Positions 1-5,612 are shown, counted from the stretch's first letter. The stretch is 6,280 nucleotides of DNA from Nitrospirota bacterium (GCA_004296865.1 SCVQ01000604.1:1-6280); one strand, 5' to 3'. Numbers and translations are program-made. The notes: generated by a model not told the origin, from the sequence alone.

Positions 1-1151
1 TCCGTCGCGAGGTCCGGGTGGATGAGCAGGACGTCATCGACACCGTGGCGATCAAGCGGAGCTTCCAGCGGCTGAACAACCTCAATTTTTTCGAGACGGT
101 CGAAATCCTTCCCCGGCAGGTGGAGCAGGACAAAGTGGACCTCGACGTCAAGGTCAAGGAGAAACCCACGGGCCAGTTTAGCATCGGCGGCGGGTACAGC
201 ACGTTGGACCAGTTGACCGCAGTGGCGGACATTACCGAAGGCAACTTGAATGGCCGCGGCCAGATGGTGCGGGTCCGAGGTCAGTTGGGGCAGCGGCGTT
301 CGCTCGGGTTGATCACCCTCCGCGATCCCTACCTGAATGATTCCCTGACGTCCGGGCAGATCGACATCTATAGGACGATGACGAACTACACCACGTATTT
401 CGAAGACAAGAGCGGGGCCAGCGCGACGTTGGGGCGGTGGTTTTCCGAGTACAGCTCAGGGAGCTTCGCCCTGGTGGCGGAGAGCATGAAATTCTCGGAT
501 GCGCAGAGCGATGCGCCCGATTTCATTCTCAAGCAGATCGGAACGCAGACCACGACCGGGTTTCGGACCGCCATTTCGCGGGACTCGCGCGACTACTATA
601 TGGATCCTCGATCCGGCATGCGCAACGCCCTCAATCTCGATTGGGGGACCCGGTACCTCGGCGGCAGCAACAATTATTACAAGGTGACCGTCGATACGAT
701 GAAATACTGGTCGCTGCCGTATGATTTACGCCATTCCTTGCGTGGCCGTTTCGGTACTGTGGAAGGGATCGGGGGGAGGCCCATCCCGTTGACGGAACGG
801 TACTTCGTCGGCGGCATCAACACGATGCGCGGCTTTGTCTTCGGTCGTGCGGGGCCCGTCACCTCAAGCGGGTCTCTGGTCGGCGCCGCAAAGGAATTGA
901 TTATTAACTACGACTTTATCTTCCCGGTCTCGGCTGAGGCCAAGCTCAACGCCGTCATCTTCTTCGACTACGGCAAGGGGTTTGATGATAACGAGAAGCT
1001 GGTTTTGGCCGATCTCCGCAAGGCGGCCGGGCTGGAAGGCCGGTGGATTTCGCCCTTCGGCCCGCTCCGCGTGGCCTACGGACTGAACCTGAACCCCAAG
1101 CCGGGAGAGCGGCCGGGCGTGTTTGAATTTTCCGTTGGATCGCTGTTCTAA
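1..1151 (+). CDS. bamA: BamA outer membrane assembly factor, C-terminal half (5' truncated)
   Basis: BamA (Omp85 family) is the outer-membrane barrel at the core of the BAM complex, which folds and inserts other beta-barrel proteins. The frame is open from base 3, and about 382 residues are visible of a protein usually near 750-800. The visible part starts in the last POTRA domain, with the typical RLNNLNFFETVEI segment, then enters the barrel at the FSIGGGYST stretch. The L6-loop motif of the family appears as MRGF at bases 825-836, preceded by ERYFVGG. The end is characteristic: a SPFGPLRVAYGLNLNPKPGE segment, then a final strand FEFSVGSLF with the terminal Phe expected of a barrel recognition signal. 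The true start lies outside the window; GTG 18 is an internal codon. An ompH-like chaperone gene follows, as in most bamA loci. Identification is secure. Confidence 0.96.
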   Translation, partial: RREVRVDEQDVIDTVAIKRSFQRLNNLNFFETVEILPRQVEQDKVDLDVKVKEKPTGQFSIGGGYSTLDQLTAVADITEGNLNGRGQMVRVRGQLGQRRSLGLITLRDPYLNDSLTSGQIDIYRTMTNYTTYFEDKSGASATLGRWFSEYSSGSFALVAESMKFSDAQSDAPDFILKQIGTQTTTGFRTAISRDSRDYYMDPRSGMRNALNLDWGTRYLGGSNNYYKVTVDTMKYWSLPYDLRHSLRGRFGTVEGIGGRPIPLTERYFVGGINTMRGFVFGRAGPVTSSGSLVGAAKELIINYDFIFPVSAEAKLNAVIFFDYGKGFDDNEKLVLADLRKAAGLEGRWISPFGPLRVAYGLNLNPKPGERPGVFEFSVGSLF

Positions 1152-1163
1152 GACGGGTGTGTC

Positions 1164-1186
1164 GCGGTCGGCCCATGGCCGACCGC
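1164..1186 (+). repeat. Perfect 10-bp inverted repeat (hairpin) between bamA and ompH
   Basis: GCGGTCGGCC (1164-1173) and GGCCGACCGC (1177-1186) are exact reverse complements around the loop CAT. The hairpin starts 12 bases after the bamA stop. No T-run follows: the next bases are CGGCTGCTGACGG. It is therefore not a canonical intrinsic terminator. It could protect the 3' end of bamA mRNA, attenuate readthrough into the chaperone genes, or be a protein-binding palindrome. Only the structure is seen; the role is inferred. Confidence 0.7.
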
Positions 1187-1201
1187 CGGCTGCTGACGGC
1201 C

Positions 1202-1210
1202 GAGGGGGGA
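1202..1210 (+). promoter_or_regulatory. Shine-Dalgarno region fixing the first ompH start
   Basis: The purine run GAGGGGGGA ends 8 nt before ATG 1219. It supports that codon over the in-frame upstream TTG 1123, which lies inside bamA and would place about 32 non-signal-like residues ahead of the signal peptide. Confidence 0.65.
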
Positions 1211-1218
1211 TCGGATCT

Positions 1219-1797
1219 ATGGGGTTACGGGCGGGGCGCGCATCAAAGCGGATCTGGAGGATCGGCGGTCATGCCGTCGGGCTGGCGGCAATCGGTCTTG
1301 GGCTGGCGGCCTGGGGCTGTGCGGCGGTTTCGCCGACGCCGTCCGGGGCGAAGGTCGGCGTGGTGGATCCCATGAAGGTGCTCAAAGAAACAGCGGCCGG
1401 CAAGAGGGCGGAGGAGTCTCTCAATGCGTTTATCAAAAATCGCCAGGCGTTGATCGAGTTGGAGGAAAAAGAACTGAAGCGCATGGAAGAGGATTTGGTC
1501 AGGCAAGCCAGCGTGCTCAGTGCAAATGCAAAAAAAGAGCGCGAGGAGCAGTTTCGGCGTCGCGTGATGGAGTTTCAACAAAAAGGGAACGAACTGAACC
1601 GTGAGATTCAGGAGAAGCAGAGGGAAGTGATGGAAGGGTTCAGGGAGAAAGTCGAAAAAGTCGTGGCGAAGGTGGCGCAACCACTGGGCATGCAGGTGGT
1701 GATTGAAAAGGCTAAAGGCGGCACGATGCTTTATAACGATGCCTCGTTGGACCTGTCCGTGAAGGTGATCGAGGCATTCAACAAAGAGATGCCGTGA
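1219..1797 (+). CDS. OmpH/Skp-family periplasmic chaperone, possible lipoprotein (paralogue 1)
   Basis: This 192-residue protein belongs to the OmpH/Skp family, whose trimers hold unfolded outer-membrane proteins in the periplasm before BAM. The N-terminus is a basic segment (R, K and R residues to about 14) followed by a hydrophobic stretch ending LAAWGC, with Cys34. This could be a lipoprotein signal, although Trp at -2 and Ala at -3 depart from the usual lipobox. The family core starts at KVGVVDPMKVLKETAAGKRAE (about 45-65). A long charged helical region with coiled-coil character follows (about 65-155, rich in E, K, R and Q), and the C-terminal part returns to the core. Start ATG 1219 has a good purine run upstream. 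A diverged paralogue follows 37 nt downstream. Family assignment is firm; client range and lipidation are inferred. Confidence 0.88.
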   Translation: MGLRAGRASKRIWRIGGHAVGLAAIGLGLAAWGCAAVSPTPSGAKVGVVDPMKVLKETAAGKRAEESLNAFIKNRQALIELEEKELKRMEEDLVRQASVLSANAKKEREEQFRRRVMEFQQKGNELNREIQEKQREVMEGFREKVEKVVAKVAQPLGMQVVIEKAKGGTMLYNDASLDLSVKVIEAFNKEMP

Positions 1798-1820
1798 GGG
1801 CTTGGATCGAATCGGCAACG

Positions 1821-1827
1821 AAAGGAG
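1821..1827 (+). promoter_or_regulatory. Shine-Dalgarno sequence fixing the second ompH start
   Basis: AAAGGAG ends 7 nt before ATG 1835. This supports ATG 1835 over the in-frame TTG 1802, which has no such sequence and would add 11 charged or polar residues in front of a clean signal peptide. Confidence 0.75.
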
Positions 1828-1834
1828 CGCGGGG

Positions 1835-2380
1835 ATGAGAGGATGGGGGCGGTGGCTTATTGCCGCGGGGGCGGTGGTGCTTCTGCATAGCCACGCGGCT
1901 GGGAGTGTGGCGGCGGAAGTCTTCAAAGTCGGTGTCATGGATCAGCAGGCGGTGGTTGAACGGACGAAAGCGGGGAAACGCGCGCTGGAGACGCTCAAGG
2001 AGTTCACAGCCGGCCGGCAGCGTATCATCTCTTCCGACGACGAAGAAATGAAGGCGATGGAGAAGGCGCTGAAGGATCAGGAGTCCGGGCTGAGCGAGGC
2101 GGCGAAGCGGGAAAAACAGGAACAGTTTCGGAAAAAGTTCGAGGCCTATCAGGCCCGCCTTCAGGAGTTCAACCGGGAGATTCAGCAGAAACAAAAGGAA
2201 GTAGGCGACGAGTACATGGGGAAAATCAAGCAGGTGGCTGCGGACGTGGCGCAGAAAGAGGGCTATGCGGCGATCCTGGACAAGGGCCACGAGAACACGC
2301 TCAAGATCGTCCTGTACCACAGTGCGGCGGTGGACTTGACCGACCTGGTCGTGAAGGAATTCGACAAGCGGTACAAGTAG
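1835..2380 (+). CDS. OmpH/Skp-family periplasmic chaperone (paralogue 2)
   Basis: A second OmpH/Skp-family protein, 181 residues, expected to act as a soluble periplasmic holdase for outer-membrane proteins. The signal peptide is clear: MRGWGR, then a hydrophobic run, with probable cleavage after VAA at residue 27. The core opens with KVGVMDQQAVVERTKAGKRA (about 31-50), followed by a charged coiled-coil arm to about residue 140 and a closing segment KIVLYHSAAVDLTDLVVKEF. It aligns with the preceding protein along its length; the best-matched blocks are EQFR (about 96-99) and NREIQQKQKEV (about 113-123; NREIQEKQREV in paralogue 1). The pair is therefore an old tandem duplication. It has no lipobox cysteine, unlike its neighbour. 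fabZ follows after 38 nt. lpxD, often found at this point, is absent. Confidence 0.9.
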   Translation: MRGWGRWLIAAGAVVLLHSHAAGSVAAEVFKVGVMDQQAVVERTKAGKRALETLKEFTAGRQRIISSDDEEMKAMEKALKDQESGLSEAAKREKQEQFRKKFEAYQARLQEFNREIQQKQKEVGDEYMGKIKQVAADVAQKEGYAAILDKGHENTLKIVLYHSAAVDLTDLVVKEFDKRYK

Positions 2381-2403
2381 CCGTGTCGTAGAGAGCTGCA
2401 ACC

Positions 2404-2412
2404 GGAGAGGAG
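2404..2412 (+). promoter_or_regulatory. Shine-Dalgarno sequence of fabZ
   Basis: GGAGAGGAG lies 6 nt before ATG 2419, a strong and well-spaced site that fixes the fabZ start. Confidence 0.75.
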
Positions 2413-2418
2413 ACGGGC

Positions 2419-2874
2419 ATGACGATCGAGATCGGGGAGATTCAGGCGATCCTTCCCCACCGGTACCCCTTCCTGCTGGTCGACCGTATTCGGGAGCTTG
2501 AGGTCGGCCAGCGTATCGTGGGCATCAAGAATGTGACAGTCAACGAGCCGTTCTTCCAGGGGCACTTCCCGGATCGTCCGATCATGCCCGGCGTCCTGAT
2601 TCTCGAAGCGATGGCTCAGGTGGGGGGCGTGTTGGCGTTCAAGTCGTTCCCGTCCGCCGGTCGGCCGGTGGTCTATTTGACCGGCGTGGATGGCGCCAAA
2701 TTTCGCAAGCCGGTGGTGCCCGGCGATCAACTGCGCTTCGAAGTGCACGTGCTCAAGCGACGCCCTCCGTTTTGGAAGATGCAGGCCAAGGCTTATGTGG
2801 AAGCCGACTTAGTCTGCGAGGCCGAATTGACGGCGATGGTCACGGAAGAAAAAGACGGAAAACGTGACGCGTGA
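2419..2874 (+). CDS. fabZ: 3-hydroxyacyl-ACP dehydratase FabZ
   Basis: FabZ dehydrates (3R)-hydroxyacyl-ACP to trans-2-enoyl-ACP in cytosolic fatty acid elongation, and so competes with LpxA for 3-hydroxyacyl-ACP. The protein has 151 residues, normal for the family, with a single hot-dog fold. The family motif [12 protein letters not shown] is at about 12-23. The catalytic segment [20 protein letters not shown] supplies His49 and Glu63, with the same 14-residue spacing as His54/Glu68 of E. coli FabZ. Full length and an intact active site indicate function. lpxA follows after 52 nt, the usual arrangement. Oddity: the last codons and the TGA stop lie in a heptamer repeat (2863-2883), so the C-terminal residues KRDA may be repeat-derived. 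Confidence 0.97.
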   Translation: MTIEIGEIQAILPHRYPFLLVDRIRELEVGQRIVGIKNVTVNEPFFQGHFPDRPIMPGVLILEAMAQVGGVLAFKSFPSAGRPVVYLTGVDGAKFRKPVVPGDQLRFEVHVLKRRPPFWKMQAKAYVEADLVCEAELTAMVTEEKDGKRDA

Positions 2875-2883
2875 CGCGCGAGG
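2863..2883 (+). repeat. Degenerate 7-bp tandem repeat over the fabZ stop codon
   Basis: Three consecutive heptamers are CGTGACG (2863-2869), CGTGACG (2870-2876) and CGCGAGG (2877-2883). More decayed units may continue to about 2909, since GA recurs at near 7-base steps. The fabZ TGA (2872-2874) sits in the second unit. The same heptamer type recurs near lpxB, and the 10-mer GCGTGACGCG (2869-2878) reappears on the minus strand at 5634-5625. Confidence 0.6.
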
Positions 2884-2912
2884 TCCGAGACGAACGATGA
2901 GAGACGTTTACT

Positions 2913-2919
2913 GAGGAGG
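2913..2919 (+). promoter_or_regulatory. Shine-Dalgarno sequence fixing the GTG start of lpxA
   Basis: GAGGAGG ends 7 nt before GTG 2927 and is a near-ideal anti-16S match. It justifies a GTG start for lpxA; the encoded M-Q-I-H-P-T-A is also the usual LpxA N-terminus. Confidence 0.8.
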
Positions 2920-2926
2920 CGAAGGA

Positions 2927-3733
2927 GTGCAGATTCATCCGACAGCGCTGGTGCATCCGAAAGCCGAGCTGGCTGAAGACGTCGAGATCGGACCGTTCTC
3001 CGTCATCGGAGAACATGTGAAGATCGGACGCGGGACACGCCTGGTCTCCCATGTCTGCGTCGAAGGCTGGACCGAGATCGGGGAGCGCTGCCAGATATAT
3101 CCCTTTGCCTCCATCGGGACGCCGCCCCAGCATCTCCAGTACCAAGGGGAGCCGACACGCGTGGTGATCGGGCATGACAACATCCTGCGCGAATACGTGA
3201 CGGTCAACCGGGGCACTGTGCCCGGCGGGGGCAAGACCGTCATCGGGCATCAGAACTTTCTGATGGCCTATGTGCACGTGGCTCATGACTGCCATCTGGG
3301 GAGCCACATTATCATGGCCAATGCGGCGACCCTGGCGGGGCATATCACGATCGGCGACCACGCGATCATCGGGGGGCTGGTCGGGATTCATCAATTCGTG
3401 CGCGTCGGGGCCTACGTGATGATCGGCGGCTGTTCGGCGGTCGGGCGGGATGTGCCTCCGTTCATGCGCGCGGCCGGGGGCTATCGGGCGCGTCTGTTCG
3501 GGTTGAACTCGGTGGGGCTCAAGCGACACGGGTTTTCGAACGATCGCATCGCCGTGCTGAAACGAGCCTATGAAGTATTGTTCCGGTCCGACTATCGCAT
3601 GGCCGAAGCGATCAAGCGTGCGCGGGATGAATTCAAGGACAGTGCCGACGTGCTGGCCATGCTGGCATTTCTCGAAGGGTCCAAACGAGGCATCTGCCGG
3701 TCGGTCGGGAAGGATCGGGAGGATGAGGAGTAG
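2927..3733 (+). CDS. lpxA: UDP-N-acetylglucosamine acyltransferase LpxA
   Basis: LpxA transfers a 3-hydroxyacyl chain from ACP to the 3-position of UDP-GlcNAc, the first step of lipid A synthesis in the cytosol. The 268 residues begin IHPTALVHPKAELAEDVEIG and show hexapeptide repeats of a left-handed beta-helix to about residue 175, then a helical C-terminal domain. From hand alignment with E. coli LpxA, the catalytic base His125 is His120 in YVHVAHDC; His122, His144, His160 and Arg204 correspond to His117, His139, His155 and Arg200. The acyl-chain ruler Gly173 is Gly168 (GGCS), which does not suggest the short-chain block made by bulky residues. Differences: E. coli Asp74 and Lys76 become His69 and Gln71 (TPPQHLQY), and His191 becomes Tyr186 beside a one-residue insertion. 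The sugar-nucleotide substrate could therefore differ. It starts with GTG and overlaps lpxI by 11 bases. Confidence 0.96.
   Translation: MQIHPTALVHPKAELAEDVEIGPFSVIGEHVKIGRGTRLVSHVCVEGWTEIGERCQIYPFASIGTPPQHLQYQGEPTRVVIGHDNILREYVTVNRGTVPGGGKTVIGHQNFLMAYVHVAHDCHLGSHIIMANAATLAGHITIGDHAIIGGLVGIHQFVRVGAYVMIGGCSAVGRDVPPFMRAAGGYRARLFGLNSVGLKRHGFSNDRIAVLKRAYEVLFRSDYRMAEAIKRARDEFKDSADVLAMLAFLEGSKRGICRSVGKDREDEE
3708..3713 (+). promoter_or_regulatory. Shine-Dalgarno sequence of lpxI inside lpxA
   Basis: GGAAGG lies 9 nt before ATG 3723, within the last codons of lpxA. A second purine run, GGGAGG, abuts the ATG directly and is too close to act as a Shine-Dalgarno. The position supports ATG 3723 as the lpxI start and suggests coupling to lpxA translation. 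Confidence 0.5.
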
Positions 3734-4598
3734 CCAGGCGGGGAAGCGGAGCCTGCCGGGGCCCGAGCCGAGAGGGGCGGGAGAACGCATCGGTCTGATC
3801 GCGGGCAACGGACGGTTCCCGATTATTTTCGCCGACAATGTCAGGCGCTTGGGCTATACGGTCTCGGCGGTGGCTCATATCGGAGAGACCGCTCCTGAAT
3901 TGGAGCAACACGTCGATCGCATCCACTGGGTGAAGATCGGGCAGTTCGGCAAGCTGCTCAAGGCGCTCAAAGAGGACGGCGTGCGGCAAGCCGTGATGCT
4001 CGGCGGCATCAAGAAGACGCACGTCTTTACCACGGTCATGCCGGACCTCCGGGCGCTGGCGCTCTTCAGCCGGCTCCGGCACTGGAAAGACGACGGCATC
4101 TTGCGGGAGGTCGCGGCTGAGTTGGAGCGCGAGGGCATCCAGATTCGTGAGTCTACCTTCGGACTCCACGGCATCCTCGTGGAAGAAGGCACGCTCACGA
4201 AGCGCAGTCCGAGCAAGAAGGAGTGGGAGGATATCCGGTACGGGTGGGAGACGGCGCTGGAGATCGGACGGCTCGACATCGGCCAATGCGTGGTGGTCAA
4301 AGACCGGGTCGTGGTGTCGGTCGAGGCGGTGGAGGGCACGGACGAAGCCATCCGCCGGGGCGGCGGTCTGGCCGGGGTCGGTGCGGCGGTGGTCAAGCGA
4401 TGCAAGCCGCAGCAGGATTTGCGGTTCGATCTGCCGGCCGTCGGGCCGACCACGGTGAAGACGATGGCGTCGGTCAAGGCCACGGCCCTGGCCCTGGAAG
4501 CGGGGCGGAGCGTGCTGCTGGACCGGGATGAGATGCTGCAGAGCGCCGAGCGAGCGGGCATCGCCATCGTCGGGCTCCGCGGTGACCAGCTGCTGTGA
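3723..4598 (+). CDS. lpxI: UDP-2,3-diacylglucosamine pyrophosphatase LpxI
   Basis: LpxI (formerly DUF1009) hydrolyses UDP-2,3-diacylglucosamine to lipid X and UMP. It replaces the unrelated LpxH in many alphaproteobacteria and other diderms; water attacks the beta-phosphorus, and the enzyme needs Mg2+. The 291 residues carry the family start IGLIAGNGRFPIIFA at about 23-37, VMLGGIKKTHVF at about 91-102, the AVEGTDEAI block at 202-210 and RFDLPAVGPTTV at about 234-245. Asp236 in the DLP motif is probably the conserved catalytic or metal-site aspartate, by family resemblance. The N-terminus carries about 20 extra residues (MRSSQAGKRS...) before the usual start; no ATG or GTG lies closer to the domain. 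ATG 3723 overlaps the lpxA end by 11 bases, and the TGA overlaps the next gene's GTG. Confidence 0.94.
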   Translation: MRSSQAGKRSLPGPEPRGAGERIGLIAGNGRFPIIFADNVRRLGYTVSAVAHIGETAPELEQHVDRIHWVKIGQFGKLLKALKEDGVRQAVMLGGIKKTHVFTTVMPDLRALALFSRLRHWKDDGILREVAAELEREGIQIRESTFGLHGILVEEGTLTKRSPSKKEWEDIRYGWETALEIGRLDIGQCVVVKDRVVVSVEAVEGTDEAIRRGGGLAGVGAAVVKRCKPQQDLRFDLPAVGPTTVKTMASVKATALALEAGRSVLLDRDEMLQSAERAGIAIVGLRGDQLL

Positions 4599-5557
4599 AG
4601 CCGTTACGGGTCGGGGTGATCGGCGTGGGACACCTGGGGCAGCACCACGCCCGCCTCTATGCCTCGTTGCCCGGTGCGACGCTGGTCGGAGTGACGGATT
4701 GCGATCCGGAGCGGGCCAAGCTGATCGCGGACCGGCACCACGTCCCCGTCTTTCCGCAAGTCACGGCCTTGCTGGATCAGGTGGACGCGGTCAGCGTGGC
4801 GGTGCCGACGTCGGCGCACCATGCAGTCGTGGCGGAGTGCCTGAAAGCCGGCGCCCACGTGCTGGTGGAAAAACCGATCGCCGCCACGTTGACTGAAGCC
4901 CGTGACCTGGTGGCGCTGGCAGGGGCGAAGGGCTACGTGCTCCAGGTCGGCCACATTGAGCGGTTCAACCCCGTGATCCGAGCCGTGCGCCCGTTGATCG
5001 GGAAGCCGGGCTTCATCGAATGCCATCGACTGAGTCCGTTCGGCGAGCGCGGCACCGACGTGGACGTGGTGCTGGATTTGATGATTCACGACCTGGACAT
5101 GGTGCTCTCGTTTGATCCGGGGCCGGTCGAAGAAGTCCGCGCCGCCGGCGTATCGGTGCTGTCGTCGAGCATCGACATCGCCAATGCCCGTATCGCGTTC
5201 GGCAGCGGGTGCGTGGCGAACCTGACCGCCAGCCGCGTGTCGACGAATCGGATGCGACGGCTGCGGCTGTTTCAGCGGGATGCGTACATCTCCGTCGATT
5301 ACCAGACGCGTCAGGCGTCGATTTGCCGGCGGCGGGTCGAACCTGGGGCACGGCCGACGATCGAGGTGGAGCAGGTGCGCGGCGGGGATGAGGAGCCGCT
5401 GAAGCTGGAACTGGAGTCCTTCCTCCAGGCTGTTGCGACTCGGACGCCGCCTCCGGTGTCCGGGGAGGATGGAGTCAAGGCGCTGGATCTGGCTTATCGG
5501 GTGCTGGATGCGATCGGCCAGTTCGTTCAACGCCATGAACAGGCGCGTGAAGGGTGA
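4595..5557 (+). CDS. Gfo/Idh/MocA-family NAD(P)-dependent oxidoreductase, candidate GnnA-like
   Basis: A 320-residue cytosolic dehydrogenase of the Gfo/Idh/MocA family. The N-terminal Rossmann fold has GxGxxG at Gly10, Gly12 and Gly15. The family EKP signature is at 92-94, with Lys93 as the likely catalytic lysine. GHIERFNP follows at 119-126, as in sugar-nucleotide 3-dehydrogenases of this family. The second conserved motif DLMIHDLD is at 161-168, with His165 and Asp166. Its place between lpxI and lpxB parallels A. ferrooxidans gnnA, whose product oxidises the 3-position of UDP-GlcNAc before GnnB transamination. GnnA-like function is inferred: no gnnB partner is in the window, and other sugar or inositol substrates are possible. 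It starts at GTG in a four-base GTGA overlap with the lpxI stop and lacks a clear Shine-Dalgarno, so translational coupling is likely. Its final codons and stop fall in a heptamer repeat. Confidence 0.88.
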   Translation: MKPLRVGVIGVGHLGQHHARLYASLPGATLVGVTDCDPERAKLIADRHHVPVFPQVTALLDQVDAVSVAVPTSAHHAVVAECLKAGAHVLVEKPIAATLTEARDLVALAGAKGYVLQVGHIERFNPVIRAVRPLIGKPGFIECHRLSPFGERGTDVDVVLDLMIHDLDMVLSFDPGPVEEVRAAGVSVLSSSIDIANARIAFGSGCVANLTASRVSTNRMRRLRLFQRDAYISVDYQTRQASICRRRVEPGARPTIEVEQVRGGDEEPLKLELESFLQAVATRTPPPVSGEDGVKALDLAYRVLDAIGQFVQRHEQAREG

Positions 5558-5573
5558 GGGGTGAGGCGTAAGG
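5546..5573 (+). repeat. Degenerate 7-bp tandem repeat, left arm of an inverted pair
   Basis: Four consecutive heptamers are CGTGAAG, GGTGAGG, GGTGAGG and CGTAAGG. The oxidoreductase stop TGA (5555-5557) lies in the second unit. The array faces the reverse-oriented array at 5613-5640. Pairing the two arms gives 22 Watson-Crick pairs of 28 plus one G-U. Confidence 0.7.
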
Positions 5574-5612
5574 TGATCGAGGACAGAGTATCCTACGTGT
5601 CTGAAACGGCCT
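5574..5612. other. Spacer between the two heptamer arms
   Basis: These 39 bases separate the two repeat arms and would be the loop of the large hairpin. They contain a small AGGA...TCCT stem (7-nt loop) and no convincing promoter, operator or coding sequence. A promoter for lpxB cannot be excluded by eye. Confidence 0.4.

Noticed and set aside
1164..1186. Intrinsic terminator after bamA
   Set aside because: The stem is strong but no T-run follows, so only a hairpin is reported.
1123..1218. Upstream TTG start for the first ompH gene, overlapping bamA
   Set aside because: It would put 32 non-signal-like residues before a proper signal peptide, while ATG 1219 has a purine-rich site at the right distance.
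1243..1938. Antisense open frame of 231 codons across both ompH genes
   Set aside because: It is Leu/His/Phe-rich because it is the complement of Lys/Glu/Gln-rich coiled-coil codons, and it crosses two real genes.
2897..2914. Five-codon mini-ORF (ATG to TGA) ending in the lpxA Shine-Dalgarno
   Set aside because: It is very short and lacks its own ribosome-binding site. A leader-peptide role is possible, but nothing in the sequence supports it over chance.
2840..3838. Antisense open frame of 332 codons opposite lpxA
   Set aside because: It lies opposite an unmistakable lpxA with intact catalytic residues. Its translation is rich in His, Arg and Pro without family motifs, as expected of the reverse strand of GC-rich coding DNA.
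4604..5536. Antisense open frame of 310 codons opposite the oxidoreductase
   Set aside because: It mirrors the real gene almost end to end, has low-complexity His/Arg-rich composition, no recognisable domain and no ribosome-binding context.
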